From Microbispora hainanensis (GTDB lineage: Bacteria; Actinomycetota; Actinomycetes; Streptosporangiales; Streptosporangiaceae): a DNA stretch of 64,000 nucleotides. A program made the translations under genes and the position numbers. The stretch's first letter is position 1, and each line of letters opens with the position of its first letter. The notes under the pieces were generated by a model. It ran no database searches and had not been told where the DNA came from. It worked only from the letters and a program-made list of their open reading frames with translations. Below are positions 1 to 8,042 of the stretch, in pieces. The stretch lies in contig NZ_CP108086.1 in NCBI RefSeq assembly GCF_036186745.1, forward strand, positions 4,092,001 to 4,156,000. The letters are read 5' to 3'.

Positions 1-244
1 GCGAGCGGGAGGGGATCGGTGGTCTGCAGTGCCTGTGACATCTGAAGCAATCTCCGGTGACTGTCAGCACGGACGTGGTGACGGATCGAGGGCAATGGAC
101 GGCAGCGGATCGACGATGATCGCAGCAGAAGACGGCCGTATCGGCGGTCAAGGGCGCTGTATTTCTATACTAAACCAGTAGAGAATATAGAGAGTCAAGG
201 GTGCGGCGCCGCCCGCACCCGGGGCTCGGGGCATTCAGAGGGCG
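1..244. other. Left-edge region without a recognised gene; AT-rich promoter-like block and hairpin
   Basis: I see no convincing coding sequence here. Positions 155-197 are strikingly AT-rich for this genome. They contain TATACT (166-171) and the dyad TACT-N5-AGTA (168-180), which could be an operator or promoter. Reading leftward, TTGACT (197-192) is followed after about 20 bp by TAGTAT. An 8-bp perfect stem, GGGTGCGG/CCGCACCC (199-206 with 213-220, 6-nt loop), lies just downstream. The assignments are pattern-based only. Confidence 0.3.
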
Positions 245-528
245 TGATGCGGCGGGCGTCGTCGGACGGGACGAACGCGGCGGCGCAGCATCGGGTCGCG
301 CACCGCCGCCAGCGCGGCGGCCAGGTCCTTGAAGTCGCGCAGCGCGGCCACGCCCACCATGGACGCGGCCTCCTCGCATTCGGCGCGTCGCCGGCCGTAC
401 TCGCCGCCCGTCAGGGCTGCGAAGCGCGCGTGTCGACCACCAGGAGGCTCAGCCCGGCGGCGGTCGGGTCGAACGGCACCTGGGACGAGAGCCCGCCGCG
501 GCAGTCGAGCATGAGCGCGTGCCTGGGC
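245..528 (-). pseudogene. galK: Galactokinase (GalK) internal fragment, frameshifted
   Basis: The minus strand encodes residues typical of the middle-to-late part of galactokinase (a GHMP kinase that phosphorylates galactose). The first frame reads [30 protein letters not shown] and then stops. After a frameshift near 415-422 the homology continues with DGGEYGRRRAECEEAA, LRDFKDLAAAL and RDPMLRRRVR. The N-terminal ATP- and sugar-binding half (GRVNLIGEHTDY-type motif) is missing, and the C-terminus is lost too. Its truncated 5' end abuts the truncated 5' end of the rraA remnant on the other strand. No functional product is expected. The family call rests on motif recognition, not on an alignment. 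Confidence 0.7.
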
Positions 529-529
529 C

Positions 530-764
530 GTGCACAGAGGGGGCCGGGTGCTGGTGGTCGAGGGCACGGTACGGGACACGGCCGCCCTAGCCGGTCTCGA
601 TCTCGGCATCAAGGCGCTCGGCGCCAACGCGCGCAGGAGCGCCAAGACCGGCCAGGGAGAGATCGACGTCCCCGTGAGCTTCGGCGACGTGACCTTCGTC
701 CCGGGCGCGTGGCTCTACAGCGAGGACGGCATCGCTGGTCAGCGACCACCGCCTCGACGCCTGA
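530..764 (+). pseudogene. rraA: RraA-family C-terminal fragment, frameshifted
   Basis: The plus strand carries the C-terminal half of an RraA-like protein (regulator of RNase E activity / 4-hydroxy-4-methyl-2-oxoglutarate aldolase fold). Visible are [36 protein letters not shown] and [15 protein letters not shown]. The last residues (LVSDHRLDA, then TGA at 762-764) are only in frame if one base near 733 is skipped, so a single-base insertion breaks the end. The N-terminal half, including the Gly-rich catalytic region, is absent. Immediately upstream in the opposite direction lies a galactokinase remnant whose N-terminus is also missing. I infer one deletion that removed both 5' ends. Confidence 0.75.
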
Positions 765-964
765 GCTTCCCCGGGCGGCTATTCGCAACGCCACCCCGGA
801 CCTGCCTGTGCGTCGCCCCCTGTGCCTCCCGCGCCTGCAGTCCGACGCGACCTGTCTGCGCGGTGCCCGAGCCTGCCTGCGCGGTGCCTACCGTGCCTCC
901 CGCCTCACTCCCGCAGCCGCCCGGCCCCTGTCCGCGCGTCGGCCCACCTCTCCGTGCCCCCGCC
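765..964. other. Intergenic stretch with degenerate C/G-rich repeats, no gene seen
   Basis: This stretch contains several degenerate copies of a cctgtctgcgcggtgcc-like word (about 790-960). The long open frames crossing it on the plus strand have no family signature and are high-GC shadows of the HNH gene. It lies between the rraA remnant and the 3' end of the HNH gene. Confidence 0.4.
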
Positions 965-3592
965 TCACTCGCGCGGCCGCCTGCTCCCGATCCGGTGGTA
1001 GGTGAAGGCCCAGCGGTCGGTGCCTTCTTTGCGGCGGGTGTAGCGGTCGGGGTGCTGGTAGCGGTCTCGGTTGTGGAACTGGCAGGCCGGGCCGAGGCGC
1101 TTCAGGTCCGTCAGGCCGCCGGTGCTCCAGTTGTCGGCGTGGTCGATCTGGCACATGGTCGCCGGGAGGGGGCAGCCGTCGATCCAGCACGTGGCGTACC
1201 GGGCGAAGATGGCCCGGCGTTGGGCGGGGGTGGCCAGGCGGACCTTGCGGCCCATGTCGAGGACCTGCCCGTCGGCGTTCATGACGATCCGCACCAGAGT
1301 CGAGGTCCGGGCGAGCCGGTGCACGCTGGAGACGGGCAGCACCTGCCCGGTCGCCAGCAACAACCCCGGCACCATCCCCAACGATGCCCCCAACGCTGGC
1401 CTCAGCGACGCCCCGGGCGGCATGCCTGCCGACGCTCCCGGAGCTGCACCCGGCGCCGCTCCTTGCGCCGCTTCTTGGGCCGTCCCCGGTGTCCCTCGCC
1501 CGGCTCCCGGTGCTGTTCCCGATGCCCTCCCGGGTGGTGTCTCCGGCTCCGGTCCCGGCCCGCCGGGCGCCGTTCCCGATGGCCCCGGTGCCCCCGGTGT
1601 CGGCGTCGCACGCGAGCAGCGCGCCTGGCCGTCGCACGGGCACGTGCCCTGGCCATGCCGGCAGTCCCCCGCAGGCCGAGGCCCGGCGTGGGTGTGGCGT
1701 GTGGAGGCGTCCTCAGGAGGAGGATCCGGCTGCGCCGCCTCCGAGGGTGCTATGTCGCAGTCGGCAGAGGCGGTGCTCGCGGTGTCGCGCGGCACGCACT
1801 CACCGGGCCGCCGCTCACCGGTCCCGCGCTTATCGATCCCGCAGCCGCGAGACTCCTCAACGGGAAGCCCGGCCGTGGCGTTACCGGATCCAGGGGCAGG
1901 GGCAGGGGCAGGGGCGGTGGCGGGATTGGTGACAGGGTCGGCCTCGGCTTCGCGCACGTCACCGATGCCGGCGTCTGCGGTAGCGCAAGCGTCGTCGGCG
2001 GCTGCATCTTCATCGGCACCGGTGTCCGCAGCGCCGTCGGCAGCGGCATCGCTTCCTGCACCGGTATCCGCATCGGCAGCGTCAAGCTCGTCCAGGGCGT
2101 CGGAGTCGTCGGTGCCATCCGCAGTCTTGCTCAGGGTCTCGGCGCTTCCAGTGGCGTCGTGGGAGTAGTCGCTGGTGTCTTCGGCCTCGGCGGGCGCAGG
2201 GTCGCCGGTGTCATCGGTAATCTCCGCACCGGCATCTGCCCCGGCCTCGCTGTCAGCAGGGCCGTCGGCCTCGCCAGGAGCGGGGTCGCTCGCGTTGTCG
2301 GCGGCGGTGTCTTGGGTGGCCGGGTCGGCGGGGTATGGGTCGTCGGTGTTTTCGGGGTCTGCGGTGGTTTCGGGGTCGGTGGGGAGGGATTCGGCGCTGA
2401 CCACGACGAGGAGCTCGGTGGCGATCTTCTGCTCCAGCAGCGCGATCAGCGCGTCCGCCTGACGTACCGTCAGCGGGCGGTCATCACCCTGTGCCCTCAG
2501 CTTGGCATACGCCTGCAACAAGGCCATCAACCGGGCGCCGGCCTCACGCGGCAGGTAGAACTCTCCTTCCACGCCGCCGCCCTTGCCCGGGCGGACCCGC
2601 AGGAACCGCCGCCCGTAATCGGCCCGCTCATCCCGCTCTTCCCCATCGGGGTCGAGCACCGCCCGCAGATGGCGGCCGGCCTTGGCGACCTCCGCCGCCC
2701 CCGCTTTGCCGGCCAGGTCCACCAAGATCGGCTCCGCCAGGCCGGCTTGCTCGTCGGTTAGTCCGGCGACGGCGGCGCAGATGGCCTCCACCACCCCCGC
2801 CGCCAGCTCCCCTGTGGCGAACTTCTCCCGCACGGTGGGGAGGCGGGGTAGTTCCGCGCCGAGGGTGAGCAGGCGGCCAGCTCCGCCAATGGTCATCCCC
2901 CCACTGGTGCGTAGCCAGCAGCGGGTGGAGGCATGGCCGTGCTGCCTGGCCTGACCTGCTCGGTGGACCCGGCCGACGCGGTCGGCCAGGGCGCTGGTGA
3001 TCCGGTCGCGGGCGAACAGCAGCTCTTCCGCCTCGGCCAGGCACACATCCACGTCATCGGGAAGCGGGGTCAGCGCCAGCTCTTGGGCCACCTCACGAAC
3101 CGACCCCACCACCACCCACGACGACCGCACACGACCCCGACCGCGGCCACCCACACCGGAAGCACCCGCGTCAGCGGCATCACCACGGGCGCCATCCGCG
3201 CCAGAAGCATCCGCGCCAGAAGCATCCGCGTCAGCAGCGTCCGCGCCATCGGCAGCCCCACCATCGGCAGTCCCACGGGCGGCGTCCGCGCGAGCGCCGT
3301 CCGTGCCAGCGGCATTCGCACCGATGGCAGCCCCACGCACGGCGTTCGCGTCGTCGCTGTCTGCGCTGTCGGTGTCGGTGCCTGGGACGTCCGTCCCTGG
3401 GGCGTCCGTGGTCTGGGTGCCGAGCGTGTCGGCGGGCTGCCGGGGCCCAAAGTTGATGATCGGGAAGGGCTCACGGGCGGACGAGCCGTCGGACGACCAC
3501 AGCGGCGAATTGGCGATCAGACGGTCCCACCACTCGCCGTCATCATCGTTCGAACGGCGAAGGCGCTCAGGATCGATGTCGAACATATCCAT
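965..3592 (-). CDS. DUF222 / HNH endonuclease-domain protein with very long low-complexity insertion
   Basis: This 875-aa protein belongs to the DUF222-HNH (13E12-like) family, which is repeated in many actinobacterial genomes. A nuclease role is inferred from the fold and no substrate is known. An Asp/Ala/Gly-rich segment (about 80-150) precedes the DUF222 domain (about 165-400). A roughly 350-residue acidic then Pro/Gly/Ala-rich region follows (about 405-755). The C-terminus (about 763-875) has an HNH/McrA-type zinc site: [17 protein letters not shown], then [11 protein letters not shown] chose ATG 3592 because GAGGAAGG lies just upstream and the earlier in-frame Met adds unconserved residues. 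Typical relatives are about 400-550 aa, so this one is about twice as long because of the insertion. Confidence 0.88.
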   Translation of the reverse strand: MDMFDIDPERLRRSNDDDGEWWDRLIANSPLWSSDGSSAREPFPIINFGPRQPADTLGTQTTDAPGTDVPGTDTDSADSDDANAVRGAAIGANAAGTDGARADAARGTADGGAADGADAADADASGADASGADGARGDAADAGASGVGGRGRGRVRSSWVVVGSVREVAQELALTPLPDDVDVCLAEAEELLFARDRITSALADRVGRVHRAGQARQHGHASTRCWLRTSGGMTIGGAGRLLTLGAELPRLPTVREKFATGELAAGVVEAICAAVAGLTDEQAGLAEPILVDLAGKAGAAEVAKAGRHLRAVLDPDGEERDERADYGRRFLRVRPGKGGGVEGEFYLPREAGARLMALLQAYAKLRAQGDDRPLTVRQADALIALLEQKIATELLVVVSAESLPTDPETTADPENTDDPYPADPATQDTAADNASDPAPGEADGPADSEAGADAGAEITDDTGDPAPAEAEDTSDYSHDATGSAETLSKTADGTDDSDALDELDAADADTGAGSDAAADGAADTGADEDAAADDACATADAGIGDVREAEADPVTNPATAPAPAPAPGSGNATAGLPVEESRGCGIDKRGTGERRPGECVPRDTASTASADCDIAPSEAAQPDPPPEDASTRHTHAGPRPAGDCRHGQGTCPCDGQARCSRATPTPGAPGPSGTAPGGPGPEPETPPGRASGTAPGAGRGTPGTAQEAAQGAAPGAAPGASAGMPPGASLRPALGASLGMVPGLLLATGQVLPVSSVHRLARTSTLVRIVMNADGQVLDMGRKVRLATPAQRRAIFARYATCWIDGCPLPATMCQIDHADNWSTGGLTDLKRLGPACQFHNRDRYQHPDRYTRRKEGTDRWAFTYHRIGSRRPRE

Positions 3593-4222
3593 CGCGCCTT
3601 CCTCACTTGATTCGAACTGATGTATGGATTCTCTCACACTCCGTGAATGAACAGCAACCGTCCGAAGCGAAGGGTTGGAGCCGCAGGTCAACCCGAAAAC
3701 AGGGCGTGCCGGCCACCGAAGGGGCGGCCCAGAAAGGAAGCCAAGGAGCCGCTCAGAGAACGCGGAAAGCACTACCGCCAAGCGTCGAAGGCACTACCCA
3801 GCAAGCATCGAAAGCCCGGAAACCTGCGATGGCGCTACCAGAAAGTGGAACGCCGCCGCTCACAGAGTGGGGACGGCGCTGCCAGGAAGTGGTTCGGCGC
3901 TGCTCGGAAAGCGCCGAAGACCCAGAACGGCGAAGGCCCAGAACGGCGAAGGCCCAGAAAACGGTGACAGGGCTGCTCAGAAGGCGGCGACGGCGTGTTC
4001 GACCGCGCGCAGGGCGCGGTCGAGTTGAACGGCGCGGTCGGCGATCACGTCCGGTATGGGGCACCGGTGCGAACCCTGTCGATGCTGGTGAGGTACCAGC
4101 GCGAGAGGGCGCGCGCAGTGGACGGAGACGCAGTGGACGGCGGCGCAGTGACGGCGGCACGTTCGCCGGGGGAGGCGCAGCCCGTGGCGGGTGCTGGGCG
4201 GTGACGGTGGCGCCTCGGCGGG
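3593..4222. other. 630-bp intergenic region with short repeats and possible coding remnant
   Basis: No intact gene is convincing. Promoter space for the HNH gene lies at 3593-3650. Between about 3770 and 3960 a degenerate repeat occurs (gcgctaccagaaagtgg / gcgctgccaggaagtgg), and a 16-18 bp unit containing cagaacggcgaaggc is repeated in tandem at about 3920-3957. Several open frames cross this stretch in all directions, but their products are low-complexity Arg/Lys-rich and match no family I recognise. Confidence 0.4.
3977..4110 (-). pseudogene. Possible degraded C-terminal coding remnant, family unknown
   Basis: The minus strand reads RALSRWYLTSIDRVRTGAPY and then, after a one-base shift, PDVIADRAVQLDRAL and RAVEHAVAAF, followed by TGA at 3977-3979. 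The composition looks like real protein (helical, amphipathic) rather than a shadow frame, and the two parts join with one missing base. I cannot assign a family. It lies downstream of the DUF574 methyltransferase on the same strand and may be a decayed neighbour of it. Confidence 0.3.
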
Positions 4223-5044
4223 TCAGTCCTTGCGGGCCACCCCGCAGAGCGCGTCGACCTCGGGCGCCTCCCCGAACTGGCTGCGGTCTGGTCGCCACCG
4301 CGACACCGACACCACCCCCGGCTCCAGCAGGGTCAGGCCGTCGAAGAAGCGCGCGAACTGCTCGGGCGTACGCAGCCGGTAGGGGTCGCCGCCCTCGGCG
4401 CGGATGCGCTCCGCCTCGTCGGCCGCCTCGGGCAGGACGACCTTCGTGCCGTCCTCGAACACCAGGTGGCTGCCGGACGGCAGGGCGTCCATGAGCCGGC
4501 GCACGATCCCGTACGCCTCCTCGTCGTCGAGCACCTGGCCCATGATCCCCAGCAACATGAGGGCCACCGGCTCGCCGAAATCGAGCGTCTTCGACGCGGC
4601 GCTCAGGATCTCGTCCGGCCGGCGTACGTCGGCCTCGATGTAGTCGGTCGCGCCGGGCGGGCTGCTGATCAGCAGGGCGTTCGCGTGCACCAGCACGAGC
4701 GGGTCGTTGTCCACGTACACGACGCGGCACTCCGGGGCCACCCGCTGCGCCACCTGGTGGGTGTTGTCGGCGGTCGGCAGGCCGGTGCCGATGTCGAGGA
4801 ACTGCCGGATGCCCACATCTCCGGCCAGGTGCCGTACGGCCCGGCCGAGGAAGCCCCGCGACTGGCGGGCGATGTCGACGATGCCGGGGTACGCCTGCCG
4901 GATCTGCTCGCCGAGCTCACGGTCGACGGTGAAGTGGTCCTTGCCGCCCAGGAAGTAGTTCCAGATGCGCGCCGAGTGCGGCACGCTGGTGTCGAGCTTG
5001 GGACGGTGCTCCTCGCCGGAGCCGTCCGCCGAGCCTTCGCTCAT
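4223..5044 (-). CDS. SAM-dependent methyltransferase, DUF574 / S-adenosyl methyltransferase family
   Basis: This 273-aa protein belongs to the actinobacterial S-adenosyl methyltransferase family (Methyltransf_19, formerly DUF574). The start region DTSVPHSARIWNYFLGGKDHF is the family hallmark. Residues around 84-92 (FLDIGTGLPT) form the SAM-binding motif I, and VVYVDNDPLVLVHA is the acidic-loop motif II region. The end VSVSRWRPD is also typical. Length is normal. The start ATG has a strong AGGAGG six bases upstream. Members are abundant in actinomycetes and their acceptor substrate is generally unknown, so I assign no pathway. It is divergent from the merR gene across about 115 bp. Confidence 0.9.
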   Translation of the reverse strand: MSEGSADGSGEEHRPKLDTSVPHSARIWNYFLGGKDHFTVDRELGEQIRQAYPGIVDIARQSRGFLGRAVRHLAGDVGIRQFLDIGTGLPTADNTHQVAQRVAPECRVVYVDNDPLVLVHANALLISSPPGATDYIEADVRRPDEILSAASKTLDFGEPVALMLLGIMGQVLDDEEAYGIVRRLMDALPSGSHLVFEDGTKVVLPEAADEAERIRAEGGDPYRLRTPEQFARFFDGLTLLEPGVVSVSRWRPDRSQFGEAPEVDALCGVARKD

Positions 5045-5121
5045 CCGGTCCTCCTGCCGTCACTGATCACGCTCAACCTTAGAGATTTCCCGGCCCCTGG
5101 CATAGCGGTGCGAAACGCCCC

Positions 5122-5159
5122 TTGAGTCTCCAGCCGGTGGAGAGACCAGACTCGGCGTC
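5122..5159 (+). promoter_or_regulatory. MerR-type operator-promoter, 19-bp spacer, leaderless
   Basis: The -35 box TTGAGT (5122-5127) and -10 box CAGACT (5147-5152) are separated by 19 bp, the unusual spacing at which MerR regulators act. The perfect dyad CTCCA-N5-TGGAG (5128-5142) sits between them. The -10 ends 7 nt before the ATG at 5160 and no Shine-Dalgarno is visible, which predicts a leaderless transcript that is autoregulated by the MerR protein. Confidence 0.75.
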
Positions 5160-6065
5160 ATGGACGACGACGAGCTGTTCACCATCGGATGGCTCTCCCG
5201 CCGCACCGGGATGCCGGTGCGCACGATCCGATACTGGTCGGACGTCGGCGCACTGCCGCCTGTGGAGCGGAGCGAGGGAGGCTACCGGCTCTACGACGCC
5301 GGCGCCGTGGCCCGGCTCGAACTCATCAGGACCCTGCGGGATCTCGGGCTCGGCCTGGACGACGTACGGCGGGTGCTGGAGCGGAAGGTCACCCTGGCCG
5401 ACGTCGCCGCCGTCCATGTGAACGCACTCGACGCGCAGATCCGCACCCTGCGGCTCCGGCGCGCGGTGCTCAGCACCGTCGCGAAGCGGCGGGCCGGAAC
5501 AGAGGAGACGAAACTGTTGAACGAGCTGGCACGGCTGTCCGCCGAGGAGCGGCGGCGCATCATCGAGAACTTCGTGGACGAGGTCTTCGGCGGGCAGGAC
5601 GCCGATCCGGAGCTCAGGAACCGGCTGGGGCACACCGAGATCGCCCTGCCCGACGACCCCACGCCGGAGCAGGTGGACGCCTGGGTGGAGCTCGCCGAGC
5701 TCGTGCGGGACCCGGGCTTCCGGCAGCGCATGCGCGACATGGTGGAGCACAACACGCGCAACCGCGCCGGGCAGGAGCCCGGGGCCTTCATGTGGTTCGC
5801 GAAGAAGGTCGCCTGGCAGGTGGGCGAGGCGCGGCAGAACGGGGTGAGCCCCGAATCACCCGAGGCCGTCGAGGTCGTCGACCGCCTGCTCGGCGACATG
5901 GACGCCGACGCCCGGGCGGCCGTCGCGCAGCGTCTTGAGGCCGGCCTGTTCGCCGAGGCCGACCGCTACCGGCACCTCATGGCCGTGATCAACGGCCGGG
6001 AGCCCAAGCCGTCCCACGCAGACGACTTCGCCTGGCTCCTCGCCGCCCTGCGCGCTCACCCGTAG
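5160..6065 (+). CDS. MerR family transcriptional regulator
   Basis: This 301-aa regulator starts with a MerR winged-helix domain (residues about 6-75): FTIGWLSRRTGMPVRTIRYW, then the wing GGYRLYDAGAVARLELI. A long helix (VNALDAQIRTLRLRRAVL) for dimerisation follows. The C-terminal domain (about 115-300) is helical and lacks recognisable metal-binding cysteines, so it is more likely a small-molecule or protein-sensing MerR than a metal sensor. The start ATG lies directly after a 19-bp-spacer promoter with a CTCCA/TGGAG dyad, which indicates leaderless translation and autoregulation. The upstream DUF574 methyltransferase is transcribed divergently and may be co-regulated. Confidence 0.9.
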   Translation: MDDDELFTIGWLSRRTGMPVRTIRYWSDVGALPPVERSEGGYRLYDAGAVARLELIRTLRDLGLGLDDVRRVLERKVTLADVAAVHVNALDAQIRTLRLRRAVLSTVAKRRAGTEETKLLNELARLSAEERRRIIENFVDEVFGGQDADPELRNRLGHTEIALPDDPTPEQVDAWVELAELVRDPGFRQRMRDMVEHNTRNRAGQEPGAFMWFAKKVAWQVGEARQNGVSPESPEAVEVVDRLLGDMDADARAAVAQRLEAGLFAEADRYRHLMAVINGREPKPSHADDFAWLLAALRAHP

Positions 6066-6099
6066 CGCCGGTCATCAGTCATCAGTCACCGGCCATCGG

Positions 6100-6243
6100 T
6101 CATCGGGCGTCGGCGAGCGATGCGGGAGGGCCGATCCGGTCGAGCACGGCCTGCTGGAAGTGCGCGCAGCCGGTGATGTCGTCGTGGTCGCAGCCCAGCG
6201 CGCACTCGACCACCTCCAGGGCCGCCCGGGCCTGTTCGATGCG
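6100..6243 (-). pseudogene. MerR family regulator, C-terminal remnant (5' truncated)
   Basis: The minus strand encodes 47 residues ending in a stop: RIEQARAALEVVECALGC, then CDHDDITGCAHFQQAVLDRI. The CxHDDxTGCxHF signature is typical of the C-terminal tail of a class of actinobacterial MerR regulators. The whole DNA-binding domain is missing. Homology stops exactly where the methyltransferase remnant on the other strand starts (6243/6244), implying loss of a divergent promoter and both N-termini in one event. It is not the same subfamily as the intact MerR at 5160. Confidence 0.65.
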
Positions 6244-6476
6244 CCGCCCTGCTCGACGCGGGCTTCGAGGACGTCGCCGTCGAGGTCCGTACGGGTGTCT
6301 TCACGGACGGTTCGCTCCTGCCGATGGTCACCGGCGTGGCCGAGGGCGCGTACGCGGCGAGGGCGGTCACCCGGCGGCAGGCCGACGACTGGATCGCCGA
6401 GCAGACCGGCCGGGCGCGGCGGGGTCGGCTGTTCCTCGCTGTGCCCATGTTCCTGGCCGCTGCGCGGCGCCCATGA
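6244..6476 (+). pseudogene. Class I methyltransferase, C-terminal remnant (5' truncated)
   Basis: The plus strand carries the C-terminal 77 residues of a SAM-dependent methyltransferase: ALLDAGFEDVAVEVRTGVFT, LLPMVTGVAEGAYAARAV, RRQADDWIAEQTGRARRGR, FLAVPMFLAAARRP, stop at 6474-6476. This is the usual last strand-helix-strand of class I enzymes. The SAM-binding Rossmann half is absent. It lies back to back with the MerR remnant, which probably once controlled it. No start codon or RBS precedes the fragment. Confidence 0.65.
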
Positions 6477-6504
6477 GCAGGCCCGTGAATGCTCGTCCCC
6501 GCCG

Positions 6505-6533
6505 GGGTTCCGGGCGGCACCCGCCCGGAACCC
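6505..6533. terminator. Perfect 13-bp hairpin with 3-nt loop
   Basis: GGGTTCCGGGCGG (6505-6517), loop CAC, and its exact complement (6521-6533) form a very stable stem 28 bp after the stop of the methyltransferase remnant. There is no T-tract, as is common for actinobacterial terminators. It probably insulated the downstream gene from the lost methyltransferase. Confidence 0.7.
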
Positions 6534-6582
6534 GTGCGGCGGGACCGGCCGGAATGTCGGTGGCCGGGGCTATGGTGCGTCC

Positions 6583-6648
6583 GTGACGATGTTCGATCTT
6601 TCATCGCCGAGAGCGGCGGGCGCCGTCCGCGCCGAGGACGGCGTCTGA
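6583..6648 (+). CDS. Possible 21-codon leader ORF coupled to the MmcQ-like gene
   Basis: A GTG at 6583 opens a 21-codon frame (VTMFDLSSPRAAGAVRAEDG plus Val) ending in TGA at 6646-6648, which overlaps the ATG of the next gene as TGATG. A TATGGT -10-like box (6571-6576) lies 6 nt upstream, so this could be a leaderless mini-ORF that couples translation to the next gene. It has no homology I recognise and may instead simply be untranslated leader. Confidence 0.3.
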   Translation: MTMFDLSSPRAAGAVRAEDGV

Positions 6649-6989
6649 TGGTCACGGCCGACGACGTGCGGCGGGTCGCGCTGACACTGCCCCGCACCGA
6701 GGAAGCACTGGTGCGCGACTACGTGAAGTTCCGGGTCAGGGGCATCGTGTACGCCTCGATCTCCCCGGACGAGACCCTGATGGGCTTCGGGTTCCCCAAG
6801 GAGGAGCGGGCGGCGCTCGTGGCCTCCGAGCCGGAGAAGTTCCTCATGCCCGTTCCCTCGGACGAGCGCTACAACTGGGTCCGGGTCAGGATGGCGGCCA
6901 TCGACGAGGCCGAGATGCGGGAGCTCGTCGTCGACGCCTGGCGCATGGTCGTGCCCAAACGCGTCGCCGCCGCCTACGACGCCACCTGA
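6648..6989 (+). CDS. MmcQ/YjbR family protein (DUF419 fold)
   Basis: This 113-aa protein has the MmcQ/YjbR signature: an N-terminal DDVRRVALTLPRTEE helix, a strand region YVKFRVRGIVYASI, and the C-terminal WVRVRMAAIDEAEMRELVVD, AWRMVVPKRVAA. The fold (CyaY-like) has been called DNA-binding, but the biochemical role is unclear. Start ATG 6648 was chosen because homology begins right after it. GAGGA lies about nine bases upstream, and the codon overlaps the stop of a short upstream frame. It is a monocistronic gene downstream of a strong hairpin. Confidence 0.8.
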   Translation: MVTADDVRRVALTLPRTEEALVRDYVKFRVRGIVYASISPDETLMGFGFPKEERAALVASEPEKFLMPVPSDERYNWVRVRMAAIDEAEMRELVVDAWRMVVPKRVAAAYDAT

Positions 6990-7070
6990 CCCGCCACCTG
7001 ACCCCGCCACCGGCCCGGCCCGGCCCGCCGAGTGGCGGTGCAAGGCGTCGGCAGGCGGCACGGCCGGAGC

Positions 7071-7099
7071 CTGATTTATAAGCGTGGTCGATGAATCCG
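7071..7099. repeat. 29-bp imperfect repeat, copy A
   Basis: The element ctgatttataagcgtggtcg (7071-7090, continuing to 7099) matches 23 of 29 bases with 8922-8950. The two copies have the same orientation and bracket the SDR/MmyB locus; the second sits upstream of metE. The shared core is ATAAGCG-n-GGTC-n-AT. It could be an operator, a promoter element or a recombination scar. Confidence 0.5.
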
Positions 7100-7144
7100 G
7101 GCCGGCGGCCCGGGCCCTCGGGGCGGGGGAGCGCTGCCCAGGGG

Positions 7145-7954
7145 TCAGACCCGGGCGCCGCCGTCGACGCGCAGGACGGCTCCGGTCACGAAGGATGCGC
7201 GGTCGCTCAGCAGCCAGGCGGCCGCCTCGGCGATCTCGGCAGGGTCGGCCCCGCGGCGCAGCGGTGTCACGGCCGTGAGTCGCTCCTGGAGACCCGGGGA
7301 CTGCGCCTCCCAGGCGAGGATCATCTCGGTCAGCGTGTTGCCGGGAGCGATGGCGTTGACGCGGATGCCTTCGGGGCCGTAGGTGACGGCGGCCGACTCG
7401 GTGAGGCTGTTGACCGCCCGTTTCATCGCACCGTAGGCCGGCAGCTCCGGGTTGCCTCCCCAACTGCCGACGGACGAGTTGTTGACGATGGCGCCCGTGC
7501 CCGCGGTGCCCCGGATCACCTCCACCTCGGCGACCATGGCCAGCCAGACGCCCTTGAGGTTCACGGCGTAGACGCTGTCGAATTCGGCCTCGGGCATCCG
7601 GTCCAACGGGCCGGGCTGCTGGCCGATCGCCCCGTTGTTGAAGGCGACGTCGAGCCGGCCGTACAGGTCCGCGGCGCGGTTCACGGCGGCGCGCACGCTC
7701 GCCGCGTCGGCCAGGTCGCACACCACGTAGTCGGCGGTGCCGCCCGCCGCGCGGATCTCCTCGGTCACCGCCTTGAGCTGCACCTCCGTCCGGGCCGCGA
7801 GGAGCACGCGTGCGCCCTCCCGGGCGAACAGCCGCGCCGCCGCGGCTCCGATGCCGCGTCCGGCGCCGCTGACGAAGGCGACCTTGCCGTCGAGCAGGCC
7901 GGGAGCGCCGGGTGTGGTGGGGGTGGTCGTGTCGATGTTCGGTGTGTTGTCCAT
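7145..7954 (-). CDS. SDR family NAD(P)-dependent oxidoreductase
   Basis: This 269-aa classical short-chain dehydrogenase has cofactor motif VSGAGRGIGAAAA (about 28-40) with Ser in place of the usual Thr, FNNGAI (a variant of NNAG) near 108, an active-site Ser in NNSSVGSWG, and YGAMK (Tyr-x3-Lys) as the catalytic pair. The C-terminus VTGAVLRVDGGARV is standard. The first 17 residues are Thr/Pro-rich and probably disordered. It is divergent from an MmyB-like regulator 88 bp away. This SDR/regulator arrangement is common in actinobacteria, and the regulator is likely to control it. The substrate is unknown. Confidence 0.9.
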   Translation of the reverse strand: MDNTPNIDTTTPTTPGAPGLLDGKVAFVSGAGRGIGAAAARLFAREGARVLLAARTEVQLKAVTEEIRAAGGTADYVVCDLADAASVRAAVNRAADLYGRLDVAFNNGAIGQQPGPLDRMPEAEFDSVYAVNLKGVWLAMVAEVEVIRGTAGTGAIVNNSSVGSWGGNPELPAYGAMKRAVNSLTESAAVTYGPEGIRVNAIAPGNTLTEMILAWEAQSPGLQERLTAVTPLRRGADPAEIAEAAAWLLSDRASFVTGAVLRVDGGARV

Positions 7955-8042
7955 GGCAGTGAGCCTGCGCCGGTGGGCGCGGGCCTATCCAGGCATCGGC
8001 GGTACCTGGCTCGGCCTGCGGCGTCGCGTGCACACTGGAGGC

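Noticed and set aside
530-2761. A 743-codon open frame on the plus strand
   Set aside because: Only its first about 70 codons match a family (RraA remnant); the rest is the antisense shadow of the DUF222/HNH gene and has Gly/Val-rich junk composition.
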